Shown here in pieces: positions 29,383-40,409 of a stretch of 64,000 nt of DNA. Position 1 is the first letter of the stretch. Each line of letters opens with the position of its first letter. The notes beneath the pieces are model-generated. The model saw nothing but the letters and a program-made list of their open reading frames with translations, searched no databases and was not told the origin of the DNA. A program made the position numbers and the translations under genes. The stretch is from Narthecium ossifragum. Its lineage: Eukaryota; Streptophyta; Magnoliopsida; Dioscoreales; Nartheciaceae. The DNA lies in assembly GCA_963920575.1 (NCBI GenBank), contig OY986965.1, positions 17,996,957 to 18,060,956 on the forward strand. Reading direction: 5' to 3'.

Positions 29383-30710
29383 CCGGCCCGGGATGGAGGA
29401 CAATAAATACAGGCCAAGGAACTGCTATAGTGGTAACGCCACCAACTGCAGCTAGCCCTGCAAAAGACAGCATGTTACAGGAAACACCCCCGGCAAACAA
29501 GACTAACTGTATAACATGCTATCTACACATCCCAGAAGTCGTCACTCTCCTGGTTCACCACTACCCCTCACTATGGGGCTATCATGCTAAAAATATATAC
29601 TAGTTTATAAAGCGGTAAAGAAAAATTGCATACGCAAAGCCTCATGGGCAAAAACCAGTGAAAACACTTCCCTGTCACCCAAAGGATCGATCATCTCCAA
29701 AGGGAATGATCGATCTTCCTAGTGATAGGAAGGTTCCGTCCCTATCAAGCCCAAGGTGATCGATCCTTCCTCCAAAAGGATCGATCATCCTCATGACAGA
29801 GATCTCACCCATGCAAGCCAAGGCGAAGTGATCGATCATCCTCACCAGATGATCGATCCTTCTCCGACCAAGCATGATGTACCAAGAGTGATCGATCCTT
29901 CCTCAGCAAGGATCGATCCTGTTGGGTTCTCTGGCAACCGGACGACGAGAAATACCGTCGGAAAACTCTACCAAATCCCACAAAACCTTGGAATTTGGTA
30001 GTATGAAGGACCACGAGTCCAAAACTGGTACGTATGCCAAAAACCAATGAATATGTAGCAAGATTAAGTCAAACCAAACACAGACAAACTCAAACCTCAC
30101 AAAATCGTATTGCAAGTAGGTAGGATCCCTACCTAGACTAGCGCAACTTCAATCCTAGCTGCCAAGCCGACGATCACCCTCAATCTCTTCCAAATCCAGC
30201 CAGAACTGAGCTCAGGGTTGGAGGATTTCAAAAGGATTCAAAGAAGAAGGTAGCGTTTGTTTTATAGACGGATGAACCGACTAATGAGTGATCAATCATT
30301 CAGGAGGAATGATCGATCCTTCATGACGATAGCAACTTCCTGGCACCAAATGATCGATCCTTCAAGTGAGGAAGGATCGATCATCACTAAATGATCGATC
30401 CTTCTAGCAATGAATGATCGATCATCTAGGTGCAGAAAGCTAGACTTGGGCTAGAACACAAGCCCAAGCCCGGATCTTTCGATCCCGAGTTCACCTAACC
30501 ATTCTAAATAGACATTACCATAAATATGGTCAGTGTGTGCACACGCGGGTGTGAAACAAACCGACAAGGCGCAATTTACTAAATTGTCCTTGCTTTCCAA
30601 GAAAGAATGTGATCCGTCGGATCGCGCGCTCGACACCAAACAAGCAAACGAGCCACGGGTCTGACCCATCCGGTTGACCCAGGAGTAGAGGGGCAGGCCC
30701 TCATAGATGC

Positions 30711-31220
30711 AGGTGCTAAAGAAGGACAACGTTCAGTGGAAACTTGAGACTGAACAAGCTTTTCAACAACTCAAGGAAGCCATGATGTCCGGCCTTGTCC
30801 TTTCTTTGCCAGACTTCACCAAGCCCTTCATTATCGAGTTTGATGACTCATCCTACGGCATTGGAGCAGTCATCATTTGAGAGAAGAAGCCCATCGCCTA
30901 CTTCAGCCAGGCGTTACCTCCTAGAGAGCTAGGAAGATCAACATATGAGAAAGAGATGCGGGCATTGGCGTTGTCTGTCCAGAAGTGGAGACTCTATTTA
31001 CTTGGTTCCAAGTTCATCGTCAGGACTGATCATAGGAGTCTTAAACACTTTTGGGAACATACCGAGTCGACCGAAGCACATCAGATGTGGCTTGTTAAAT
31101 TGCTGTGTTAGGACTTCGACATCGAGTACAAGAAGGGTTTAGAGAATTCAGTTGCAGATGCCCTCTCCCGAGTGCCACCACTTAGCCTTGAGGCCAAAGC
31201 TCGTTCCGAAGGGGGAGGGG
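30711..31220 (+). pseudogene. Element A RNase H, running straight into the PPT
   Basis: VLKKDNVQWKLETEQAFQQL, LPDFTKPFIIEFDDSSYGIGAV, a stop, then KKPIAYFSQALPP, STYEKEMRALALSVQKWRLY, IVRTDHRSLKHF, another stop, and YKKGLENSVADALSRV. The usual catalytic D-A-S is D-D-S. After ADALSRVPPL there should be an integrase of more than 400 residues. Instead, within about 20 codons the purine tract AAGGGGGAGGGGA (31209-31221) and LTR begin. Integrase was deleted, or this is a deletion derivative subfamily. Confidence 0.88.
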
Positions 31221-31221
31221 A

Positions 31222-33473
31222 TGTTACGAGTTCAACCACCACCAAACCAGCTCAGACTAGATCCATGCCCAAACCAAAGCATGGGTGGATCCATGGTCAA
31301 GGTTAGGTGGGACCCACGTCCCTTTGGGCATCCTAAGCCCAACCGGCGAAAAGGAATCCAATTCCTAGCTGCTTACTTCCTTAGTTAGTTCTTCATTACC
31401 TTCCTAGTTGATTTCCTAGTTTGAGTTCACTTTATGCTTTGCTTTATTAGTTCCTATTATGAGTCCTAGTTATTATGAAGTTTTAGTTATGATTGACTGT
31501 TAGTAGGAAAACATTATTACTTGCTGATTAAAGCAAGGTAGTTCTCTAGTTGGAGTAGAACTTTGTCAAGGCCTCTATAAAAGGACATCTATAGTTTGTA
31601 TTAGGTTATGGACGAATTATGATGAATACAGTATAGTTATTAGTAGAATAATTCTAGGAGTAGATGTAACCCTAATTCCACCAACTCCATTAGTCACCTT
31701 TACTTCCCTTCCCTACCGCCAGATCCCTTCTCCACCATCGGCCTCCGCCATCCGCTGCCATCCTCCGTCCACCGTCAAGCTTCTCTCCCTCTCCGCTGCC
31801 ACCCATGCCTCCGCCGTCCAACCCCAAGTCCCCGGCGTACCCCTTGGCTGCTGTGCTCCTTTCCGTCATCCTTCGTCCGCTGCCACGTTCTCCAAGGCTT
31901 GGATTCCCCAAGGGTAGCCGGCCAACCATAGAGGAAGCTGCGAGGTAATCCTCTTCCTCATCCATCTCTCTCCTCCTGTTTAAGCCTTCCTCATCGAATA
32001 CCTAGGGTGCTTCTCCTAAAACCTTAAAGGTATCTCTCGACCTAGCCATAGATTTGGCTAAGGAGGAGCCGAGACCAGGCAAGAGACCCGGTACTGATAA
32101 GTCATGAAAAGTATACAAATCACCCTTTTAACTGAGTCTTGTTAGTTACCGAGCAATGCTATTTTGAATAGTATTGGTTTATTTCAGGTATTAGGGCCAT
32201 CAACAAAGATTAGATCAAGTTTGGAGCTAAAGAAGCCTAGATAGGTTGTATTCAATATTAAATCTGTACCTGCTCAGAATGAACTAGAGGATATGCCGAA
32301 CATTATTGGAAAGCTCAGGAAGCCTAGTTTCCGAAAGTTTTTACGGTTTGTGATTTTGAGTTTCATAGAAAAAGTTATGTTATTTTTAGTACAGAGGTGC
32401 ACAGAAAGAAGCTACGGACAAACTAGATCGATCGGAGTCCTAAAAGAAGATCGATCTGCGTCGGGGTGCATCTGCAGAAACCTAAGGTTAAGATCTAATC
32501 TGAGGGAGACTTGAGTTAGGGTTTTGGGCCATATAAAAGGGGTCTTTTGGCCGAATTTTGGAGGCTTGAATAGAGAGTCTTTTGGAGAAATAATAGAGAG
32601 AGAAGAGGGTGGAGAATCAGAAGACGGTGATCCTTCCGCGGGGATCAATGGCTTCATCTTCTACATCGATTGATGATTTCCAAGAGATGAGTGGCTATAT
32701 TTATTGTTCTTAGGAATAGCATGAAGCCCGAGTGTAACTTTTGACCTTTATTGGATTTTGGTGAACTTCTCTATGTATAATCTCATGAATATGATTTTAA
32801 TGATTAATGATTAATGATTATAGAGTTGAAGGAACAGAGTTACGTTGACGTAGTCTTAGTCCTACATGATGGTTGTACTTGATTGTAGAGATTTATGAGA
32901 TAGTTTTCATATGGTTTGTGATTTCCTTTTGAGATAATCTATGCTACGTGAAGATAAGTCATGCTAAGGTCATTACGAGTAGAATAACTTAAGGTAAATG
33001 TAGGACCGAAAATGATTTATGCCAAACAAAGATAGATTACGCCGTAGGAAATATAAAACCTTATTTTAGGGATTCGTGTGAGCTTGTAGCCATATGATCC
33101 ATAATGCTTAGAGAAGTGATCAAAATGATAAGAAGGGAAGATTAAGGGTGAAACTAGGGTGGATTGTGCATTTCCTCAGACATCTTTTCCATTTGATTAA
33201 AACCCTAATATTTTCTTTTGCTTTCTTAGATAGTTTCAGTTAGATCAATCTATCATTGAATTTCTTAGCTTAGATCTAGAGTTTTGAGATATGATTTTGA
33301 TTTTTCCTAGTAAATCCCAGTGGTTCGACTCCGGATTTCACCACTAGTATACTTAGTAGTCTTAGAGATTGAATAAGGATATAAATTAAAGATTTGATTG
33401 AGGTTAGCAACGTTTAAAGATCACATTTTTGAGCGAGCAGGTACCAGCGCTTACGAGAAAGCTCGGCGTATCA
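31222..33473 (+). repeat. Element A 3' LTR, interrupted by solo LTR S2
   Basis: It begins TGTTACGAGTTC right after the PPT and ends GGCGTATCA, matching the 5' LTR end at 8368. It is about 0.90 kb when the 1,345 bp insert and one GGTAC are removed. A TCC/CCG-rich stretch (31690-31900) is shared with 7940-8110. No TSD can be tested because the 5' end of the element is truncated. Confidence 0.88.
32095..33439 (+). mobile_element. Solo LTR, family S (copy S2), TSD GGTAC
   Basis: A 1,345 bp TGATAAGTCATG...GAGCGAGCA unit flanked by GGTAC (32090-32094 and 33440-33444) inside the element A 3' LTR. It shares the 'gagataa.ctatgctacg.gaagata' and 'gtgagcttgtagccatatgatcc' blocks with S1. TATAAAA lies at 32532-32538, with a GATCGATC pair at 32426 and 32449 upstream. 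Confidence 0.95.
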
Positions 33474-33593
33474 TTCCTCGCCGCCGAGAGTCTAGGGTTT
33501 CACAATTTGGGTCGAGAAGCTCGTTTGGTGGGTATTTTAAGTTAGGTCCCATGTGATTGAATCCTGGTCATCCATTCAAATGGAAGCGCAGGA
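33474..33593. other. Unassigned 120-bp spacer between elements A and C
   Basis: Lies between the end of the element A LTR and the first recognisable codon of the element C RNase H. No motif or match to other parts of the window was seen. Confidence 0.4.
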
Positions 33594-34155
33594 TTCGTGA
33601 TTGTTTGTTATGCAAGTAAGACCTTGAATGATGCACAAAAGAACTACCCGACCACAAAAGGAATTGGTTGATGTTGTCTTCGCAGTTTAGAGATTTCGTT
33701 CATATGTACTTGGTTTACCTGTTACTATTTCAACTGACAATTCTGCTCTCAAGTACTTGTTGAAAAAGAAAGATGCGAAGCCGAGGTTCATAAGGTGGAT
33801 TCTCCTCCTTCAAGAATTCAACATCACAATCAAGGACAAGAAGGGAGTTGAGAACATTGTAGCTGACCATTTATCGAGGATCACAGTTGTTGATACTATG
33901 ACACCACCTTCTACACTTACCTCTGATTCTTTTCCTGATGATAATTTATGTGTTGTTCATAGCTTACCTTGGTATGCTGATATTGTGAATTACTTGGTTA
34001 CAGGCAAAACCTCACCTACTTGGAATGCAAATGACGCTAGACAGCTTAGGCGAGAGGCAAGGTCATTTTTCTTTGATGATCCTTACTTATTTAAATATTG
34101 TAGTGATCAAGTTGTTAGGAAGTGTGTTCCAAATGATGAGATACCTAGCGTTTAA
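33594..34155 (+). pseudogene. Element C RNase H (partial) and linker
   Basis: FVIVCYASKTLNDAQKNYPTTKREL, a stop at about 33687, then VTISTDNSALKYLLKKKDAKPR, WILLLQEFNITIKDKKG and ENIVADHLSRI. These are the last RNase H motifs, followed by the linker LPWYADIVNYLVTG and the start of the integrase zinc region. It ends at an in-frame stop at 34153-34155; the same frame continues afterwards. E1's 42-275 is the homologue. Confidence 0.88.
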
Positions 34156-35215
34156 TCTTTCTATCATGGTTATGCTTGTGGAGGTCATTTTTCTTCTAAG
34201 AAGACTATAACCAAGATTTTGCAGTGTGGATTTTATTGGCCTAACATGTTTAAGGATGCATTTAATTTTTGCAAATCATATGAAGCATGCCAAAAGCAAG
34301 GATGTGTTACTCAACGCAACATGATGCCTCTACAACCTATTTTAGAACTTGAGATTTTTGATTTTTGGGGTTTGGACTTTATGGGACCATTTCCAATTTC
34401 TTTTGGAAATGTTTATATGCTTGTTGTTGTCGATTATGTTTCTAAATGGATTGAGGCCATAGCTTGCAAGACCAATGACCATCATGTTGTCCTCAAGTTC
34501 ATTAAGGAACAAATGTTTGCTAGATTTGGGATCCCGCGGGCTTTGATAAGTGATAATGGTACACATTTTTGTAATAAGCCATTCGCGGAGTTGATGAAGA
34601 AATATGGAGTCCACTACAGGTGTCTACTCTATATCATCCCCAATCAAATGGGAAGCTGAGCTAGCCCATAGGGAAATAAAGATAATCCTTGAGAAAACTG
34701 TAAATCCCTCTCGCAAGGATTGGTCTTTACGCGTTACTGATGCATTATGGGCTTATAGGACTGCCTACAAGACCATACTTGGCATGTCTCCCTACATGTT
34801 AGTTTATGGAAAGGCTTGCCACCTTCCTGTCGAACTTGAACATGAAGCATTATGGCCTATTAAGAAATTCAATTTTGATGTTGCCCAATCTGGTTCCACA
34901 AGGAAATTGCAAATTTGCGAGCTTGAGGACTTGAGGCGAGATGCCTATGAAAAGCACATTATTAGGAAAACATTTGAGCTTGATCAGAAAGTTTTGTTGT
35001 ATAATTTCAGGTTGCTTTTGTTTCCAGGCAAGCTAAAATCTAGATGGACTGGACCCTTTATTGTTGTAAATGCTTTGCCTCATGGCGTTGTTGATGTTTT
35101 TGACCCTAAAAATGGTAATACTTTCAGGGTTAATGGTCAAATGCTAAAGCCTTTTCAAGCTGATTTTTCACCTGACATTACTGCCTTACCTTTGGGTAAA
35201 CCTAGATGTACTTAG
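34156..35215 (+). pseudogene. Element C integrase (frameshifted)
   Basis: The HHCC zinc-binding domain is visible: HGYACGGH near 34165 and CKSYEAC near 34272-34292. The catalytic core follows: WGLDFMGPFP (first Asp), IPRALISDNGTHF (second Asp) and [11 protein letters not shown] (Glu). Then come a C-terminal stretch [32 protein letters not shown] and the GPFIV...GQMLKPF end. One or more small deletions near 34605-34650 shift the frame. Integrase inserts the cDNA; this copy is dead, but all catalytic residues remain. Confidence 0.9.
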
Positions 35216-36646
35216 CCTTTGTGACCATTTGTTATATATAGCTGTTTTCTATTTGTTATTCGCTTCGTTTATGTTATAGTAGCATACTTTACTGTATAGG
35301 GTGTTGTTTGTTTGTTTTGCATTTTTTCTTGTGTTACTTCACTTTACTATATGGAGTTTTAGTTGTATTATATAGTTGTACTAACACTCTTTACAACCTG
35401 AGCTTCTTCTCTACCCACACATTTAGCAGGTACATCTCTTTTTACCCCACTCTTCAGTTTCTTGATATCCGTTTTCATGCATTGAGGACAATGCGATCTT
35501 TAAGTTGGGGGGTGTGGGGTTATTTGTTATACATGTTGATGCTATGTGTGAGATATGTGTTTTGGAAATGCTACCTTGTGGTCATATGTTATATGGACTC
35601 ATTGTATGCTAGTTGGGGGGAGACTTTCTCTATCATGTTTATGTGCATTTACGCCCCCAAACTTGAGTGTACATTTATATATACTTTGTGGATGTGATGT
35701 ACTTTTTCGAATTTTTTCAAATCATGCTAGCTTGATTCAGTTCTTGTACATGTTAGAGAGGAAAAGGTCGATTTTTCTTGATATGGTTGGACCTGTTATT
35801 GCATGATTAACCCCCTTACATGTTCAAATTTCAAGAGAGGTTAGCTTTTATAACTCTAGTTGTGACAATTTAGACACGAAGGAGACTTGTATTTTGATCT
35901 AGACATGCTCTGATAGCTTTGCTTTTACTTGCTTTATGCATGCCTTCCAATGAACTGTACAGCTGTTGAAGAGTAGCCTAAAAAACAAAACTGGGGGGGG
36001 GGGGGGGGGGTTCTTAGTAAGGAATAAAATGGCTATTTGCAGGTTTTATGCTAACTAATCGGGTTGTGTGCATAACAATGTACATAATTCGCGTCAAATC
36101 GTATGAGACTTAACAATATGCCTAATGTAGCTAGTTGTGATTCGTAGCCTACGAGGTCCGAGGCATTAGGCCCGATGGGTTCTTTGAACCTAGTGCCCTA
36201 AAGCCATCTGGCTTGGGAGTCATTGGCTAAAGGCTCGTTACATGGATCTAGTAGAAGGCTTAAGGGGTCATGGCAAAGTTACCAAAAACGGGTTTTGAAT
36301 TGGAAGTTGTGTATATACTTTGGGGATTGAAGCATGTAAAGAGTTGAGTTATTGTTTATGCCTTCTTCAAACTACTTGTTTCTCCCTGTTATGCACACAC
36401 GGGTCACTCCAGCTATGTGTAAAGTTGTACTTGTCTTGTCTATTCAACTAGGTACAGGACCACCTATCTAAGTCTTGTCCAACTTGTTGAGTTTAGTTTA
36501 CCTCTACTTCCCTATATATATCTTCATTTTGGCTACGCATGTGCTTTTAAAGTTGTTTTTCTTTTATGATGGCTAAACATCCACAGTGTATGTCTTTTGG
36601 ATTGCTCAAGTTTGCTAGGGACTAGCAAAAAGCAAGCTGGGGGGTG
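35216..36646 (+). other. Element C 3' non-coding region with second PPT, poly-G run and terminal PPT
   Basis: No convincing ORF. CATTGAGGACAATG (35480-35493) precedes TTGGGGGGTG (35505-35514). A run of 18 G lies at 35993-36010. The terminal purine tract CTGGGGGGTG (36637-36646) touches the LTR start TGATTGGATGC. The arrangement parallels the E2 3' region, although the rest of the sequence differs. Confidence 0.75.
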
Positions 36647-37022
36647 TGATTGGATGCTTATATTGCATTCCATTGATTGATTCTCATATCCAAATCGTGC
36701 TTAATTTGTGTTATCTATGGATATTAATGATGAATTTCATGAATTTGGATCATTTACACCCTTAGTATGTTATTGGTGTTAATTAGGGGTGATTGAATTT
36801 TTCGTACTCTTAAGAAAAAATCTCGTATTCGAAGTTGAATTTTGAACTTAAATCATGATTTGTGACAAGGTGGAAACTTGCGTATAATTGCTTTAAATGT
36901 TGATTTTAATGCATGGGCATATGTATCACACCATATTTGAGATGTCGGAAGATCTATTTGTGCTTAAAAGGTCAATGATCAAAATATGCCACTCAAAGCC
37001 ACTTTCATTTTCCGTATTCTTA

Positions 37023-39382
37023 TGTGAGGACCCGTCCCTCTACTCCTGTGGCTCGTCGTGGACCGCAAGGGTAATTTGGTAAATTGTGCCTTGTCGGCTT
37101 GTTCCACACTCGCGTGTGCACACACTGACCATGTTTGTGGTATTGTTTGGCAAGAATGGTTATTGGGACCTGGGATCGGGCTTGAGCTTAAGTTTTAGCC
37201 CAAGTCCAGCTTCCTGCGAGAGACGGATCGATCCTTCCTTGCTAGAGAGATCGATCGGTCTTTGCCAGGAACATGGATCGTTGCGAAGGATCGATCGGTC
37301 TCGTGGGACGGATCAATCGGACTCGGAGAAGGATCGATCGGTCTCTTGGTTGGATCGATCGTTCCCTTGGCTGGATCGATCGGTCTCCTTGGCTGGATCG
37401 ATCGCTCTCTTGGCTGGATCGATCGGTCTCCTTGGACGGATCGATCTTGCTAAGTCGGTTCGTTTGCCTATAAAACAAACGCAACCTTCCTCCTTGAATC
37501 TTTTTGGAAAACCGGATTCTTGGGCTGAGAATTCCTGGATTTCGAAGAGTTCGTAGACGATCCAAGGCCTAGTAGCTGGGATTGAAGTTGGTATTGCTTA
37601 GGTAGAGATTCCTACCTACATTCTTCGGGTTTTGGAAGTTTTTCCGGCTGTCGATGTTCTTATGCTTAGATCTTGTTGTATACTTGTTAGATTGTAGTAT
37701 TTCCGCCGATTTTGGATTCGTGATGCTTCGTACTACTAGATCCCAAGGTTTTGTGGATTTGGTGGAGTTTTCCGACGGTATTTTTTCGCCATTGGTTTGC
37801 CGGAGAACCCAACCGATCGATCCGTCTATGAGATGGATCGATCCATCCTTGTTGGTCATGCTGAACCCGAGCAGGATCGATCGGCCCCGGGGGAGGGCGA
37901 TCGATCCCGGTGCCTTGGATAGCATGGGATGTTCCCTATCGCGAGTCGAATCGATCGTCTTGGGAGGACGGATCGATCGGACTCAGTGCGGTATGGAGAG
38001 TTCGCTCTCTGTCATTAGAGGGATCGATCCTCCCTTGGGGGAGGGATCGATCCGACTATGGCAGAGAGAGGAAATTTATCTTGATTTGCTCAGGGGGCTT
38101 TGCATGTACGGTTTTCTTTACTGTCTTAATACATGGTATATATGTTTAAGCATGTTAGCCCTATAATAGAGCAGTGGTGAACCGGGGGAGTGATGACTCC
38201 CGGGATGTTTAGAATAAACGGGCGGGTAGCCCTACAGCTTTTCCTAGCCTCGCATGCCGGCGTGCGCCGAGGGCTTTATCTGTTATATCTGTAAGCTGTT
38301 GTTAGCGGGGCTGATTTCCGGTGCAGGTGTTGTGGCGGACTGCTGGCAGTTGGTGGTGCTACCACTGCAGCAATCCCTAGACCTTATTTATCTGTTCACC
38401 ACCCCGGGCCGGCAGGGTGCCGTGCCCAGACCTTGTTATTTATAACATCACATACTGTTGCATGTTTATATGTTTTATCCTGCGCATGTCCATAACATGC
38501 ATTGTGTTGCGCATTAGTTGCATCTGTGTAGGGCGTTGCCGATCTGGGGCTTTCGGGTAGCCCGGATCTAGCTCTAGGACCGTTGCGGGTAGCTTGGTCC
38601 TGGACTCGATTTGTAGTATTCAGTCGATTTTCGATGATAGGGTTAGATGACCTGAATACATGTTGCTTGATGATTATAGAGGTCGTGTCGGCCTCGGGCC
38701 GAGTGTGGAGGTGTAGCCGATGTCCGGTTCATTGTCTCATGGGTAGAGGTAGTGCCTACTCAGCGGTGTTTGTTGCCAGCCTAGTAGAGTCGGGTTCCTG
38801 CTAGTGAGATGGCAGTGTTGGTCTGCCTCGCTGAGGGCGGCCCAGTATGTGACCAGTCCGACTGGAGAACATGACTGGAGTCTCTTTTCAGGGACATACG
38901 GTGTGGTTATGGGACCCTTGTGTACACCCAACCTCTGGTTGAGGGCGATACTGTTGTGTTCCCTCCCTTGTGAGTGTCGTAGTGTAGTGTCCCTGCTGAG
39001 CTTAGTGCTCACTCCTACCCGGGCTGCGTTTTACAGGTGCTGGCGCTAGCTCTTCTTTGGTCGCCCCTATCGGGCCGGTGCTTGGTGACGTGGCGGCATC
39101 TGGCGGTGCTTGAGAGGTGGCGATCTTTACAGCTTTACACCCTTTTGTTATAGATAGTCTCCTACGGGAGTGATAAATGTATAATTTTTCCTGTTTTGAG
39201 GTTTTGTAATATATCAGTTTCAGTCTTTGAGTTGTGAATGTTTGTATAATACAGGATGTTTGAGAATTGCTAGGGTAACCACTACGATTAGAGGGAAACC
39301 TCGCCAAAATTTTTCCGCAGTAGGTTAGGTTCCGCTTCGCGTCGCCCGGCCCGGTTGGGCCTACGTGGGTCGGGGCGCGACA
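37023..39382 (+). mobile_element. Solo LTR, family T (plus), TSD TCTTA
   Basis: 2,360 bp, TGTGAGGACCCG...CGGGGCGCGACA, with TCTTA at 37018-37022 and 39383-39387. The host LTR of element C is continuous across it. It has the densest GATCGATC array of the window, nine sites before and seven after the TATA box. It contains no coding region. Confidence 0.95.
37226..37475 (+). promoter_or_regulatory. LTR-T promoter: phased GATCGATC array and TATAAAA
   Basis: GATCGATC at 37226, 37249, 37289, 37332, 37353, 37374, 37396, 37417 and 37439. From 37332 on, the spacing is 21, 21, 22, 21 and 22 bp, forming a small tandem array around GGATCGATCGGTCTC. The TATA box TATAAAA is at 37469-37475. A second set follows at 37815, 37836, 37875, 37899, 37971, 38022 and 38045. 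Role inferred from position. Confidence 0.62.
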
Positions 39383-40409
39383 TCTTAAGTGATTGATATG
39401 CGATCTTTGACAATGTATAAACTCTAGCATATAAGTCCAAAAAATGTGTTTAAATACTTGAACATGTGTATTTCATTGTATACTTGAAGCTCATATATTT
39501 GGTTTGATCAAATTGTGTTCAGGTTAAAATTTGGCACGCCAAACGAGAACCGAAACATTGCTGAATTTTTTACTGTTTTCGTATTTTTTAGGGCTGAAGT
39601 AATCGGGGCATAACTTTCTCAATTCATACCATAACTTAATGTTATTGGTATCGTTGGAAATCTTACGCAATTTTCTAAAACGTATATTCAAGAACTTGTC
39701 TCATTGAATATTTTCTTCACATCCAATATTGAGCTTGAAAATTGCTAATTACTTATGAAGTATTTTTCATAGCTGAAGTGAATGAGCCATAACTCTTTAT
39801 GCTTTTATCAGAATTTCTGGTCCAAGGTACCGTCAGAATCATGATTCAGAATCCTACAATGTTTCCTGAATAGTCGTTCTAAAAAAGTGAAGTTTACATA
39901 TCGAAAATGCGCTCTAAAGTTCAGATTCCCTGAAGTTCGGATTGAAGCATAGTTGACGTAAAAAAGGTCATAACTTGCTCTATTCTTATCAGAATTTCTT
40001 GTGTAAGGTACCGTTAGAAAGGTCATTCAGAGCTCTATAACATTGCTAGAAATAGCTTATTGGATCCAAAATTTCAACATACTATCCTATTAACCCATTA
40101 AGCCTCTTAATGGGTCCTATGCTTCAAGCCTATAAATAAGCACTTAAGGGCAACCAAGAGGGGAGAGCTGGTGGAGGACGAAGAAGGAGAAAGAAGCTTA
40201 CGGTTTTCTACTTTTCTACACTTGTAAACTTGTATTTTCACTCTCATCTTTGAAATTTTGATTCTATGTATACTTAAGAACTTGTAGATCTCATTCCGAT
40301 CTATCTTTCTATCGGATTGCTTTTTGGATTTGGTTTGGTTTCAATGAAAAGTATGATTTGATTTCAATACTTGTTTCATTTTCTATACCTCTAGTTTCTC
40401 TTTGCTTTT

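Larger units (their letters stand above)
24618..30705 (-). mobile_element. Solo LTR, family T (minus), interrupted by E3
   Basis: Ends are TGTCGTGCCCTGGCCC and AGGCCCTCATA, mutated forms of the normal LTR-T ends. Without E3 it is about 2.33 kb. The flanks GACGT (24613-24617) and GATGC (30706-30710) differ at two sites. If both derive from GACGC, the element A RT reads through as LTQVLKKD, so this is a decayed TSD. The TATA box on the minus strand is at 30261-30266, with GATCGATC sites at 30311-30423 upstream of it and 29685-29918 downstream. Confidence 0.87.
7931..33473 (+). mobile_element. Chromovirus-like Ty3/Gypsy element A, split by nested insertions
   Basis: Plus-strand order: truncated 5' LTR (7931-8368), initiator-Met PBS, gag (8431-8634 then 19632-20700), protease, RT split at 21895/24402 and 24617/30711, RNase H, then PPT and 3' LTR (31222-33473). 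Roughly 20 kb of foreign elements lie inside it. Integrase is missing: RNase H runs straight to the PPT. The knuckle CFQCDEPYTPGHYC and the RT motif [10 protein letters not shown] fit a chromovirus-like lineage, but the clade is not resolved and no chromodomain is present. Confidence 0.85.

Noticed and set aside
34342..34614. 90-codon minus-strand frame
   Set aside because: It is antisense to the element C integrase core, which is clearly coding on the plus strand.
37326..37446. CRISPR-like array because of evenly spaced palindromes
   Set aside because: The 8-bp repeats with 13-bp spacers lie in an LTR promoter of a plant retrotransposon, with similar spacers and no cas genes.
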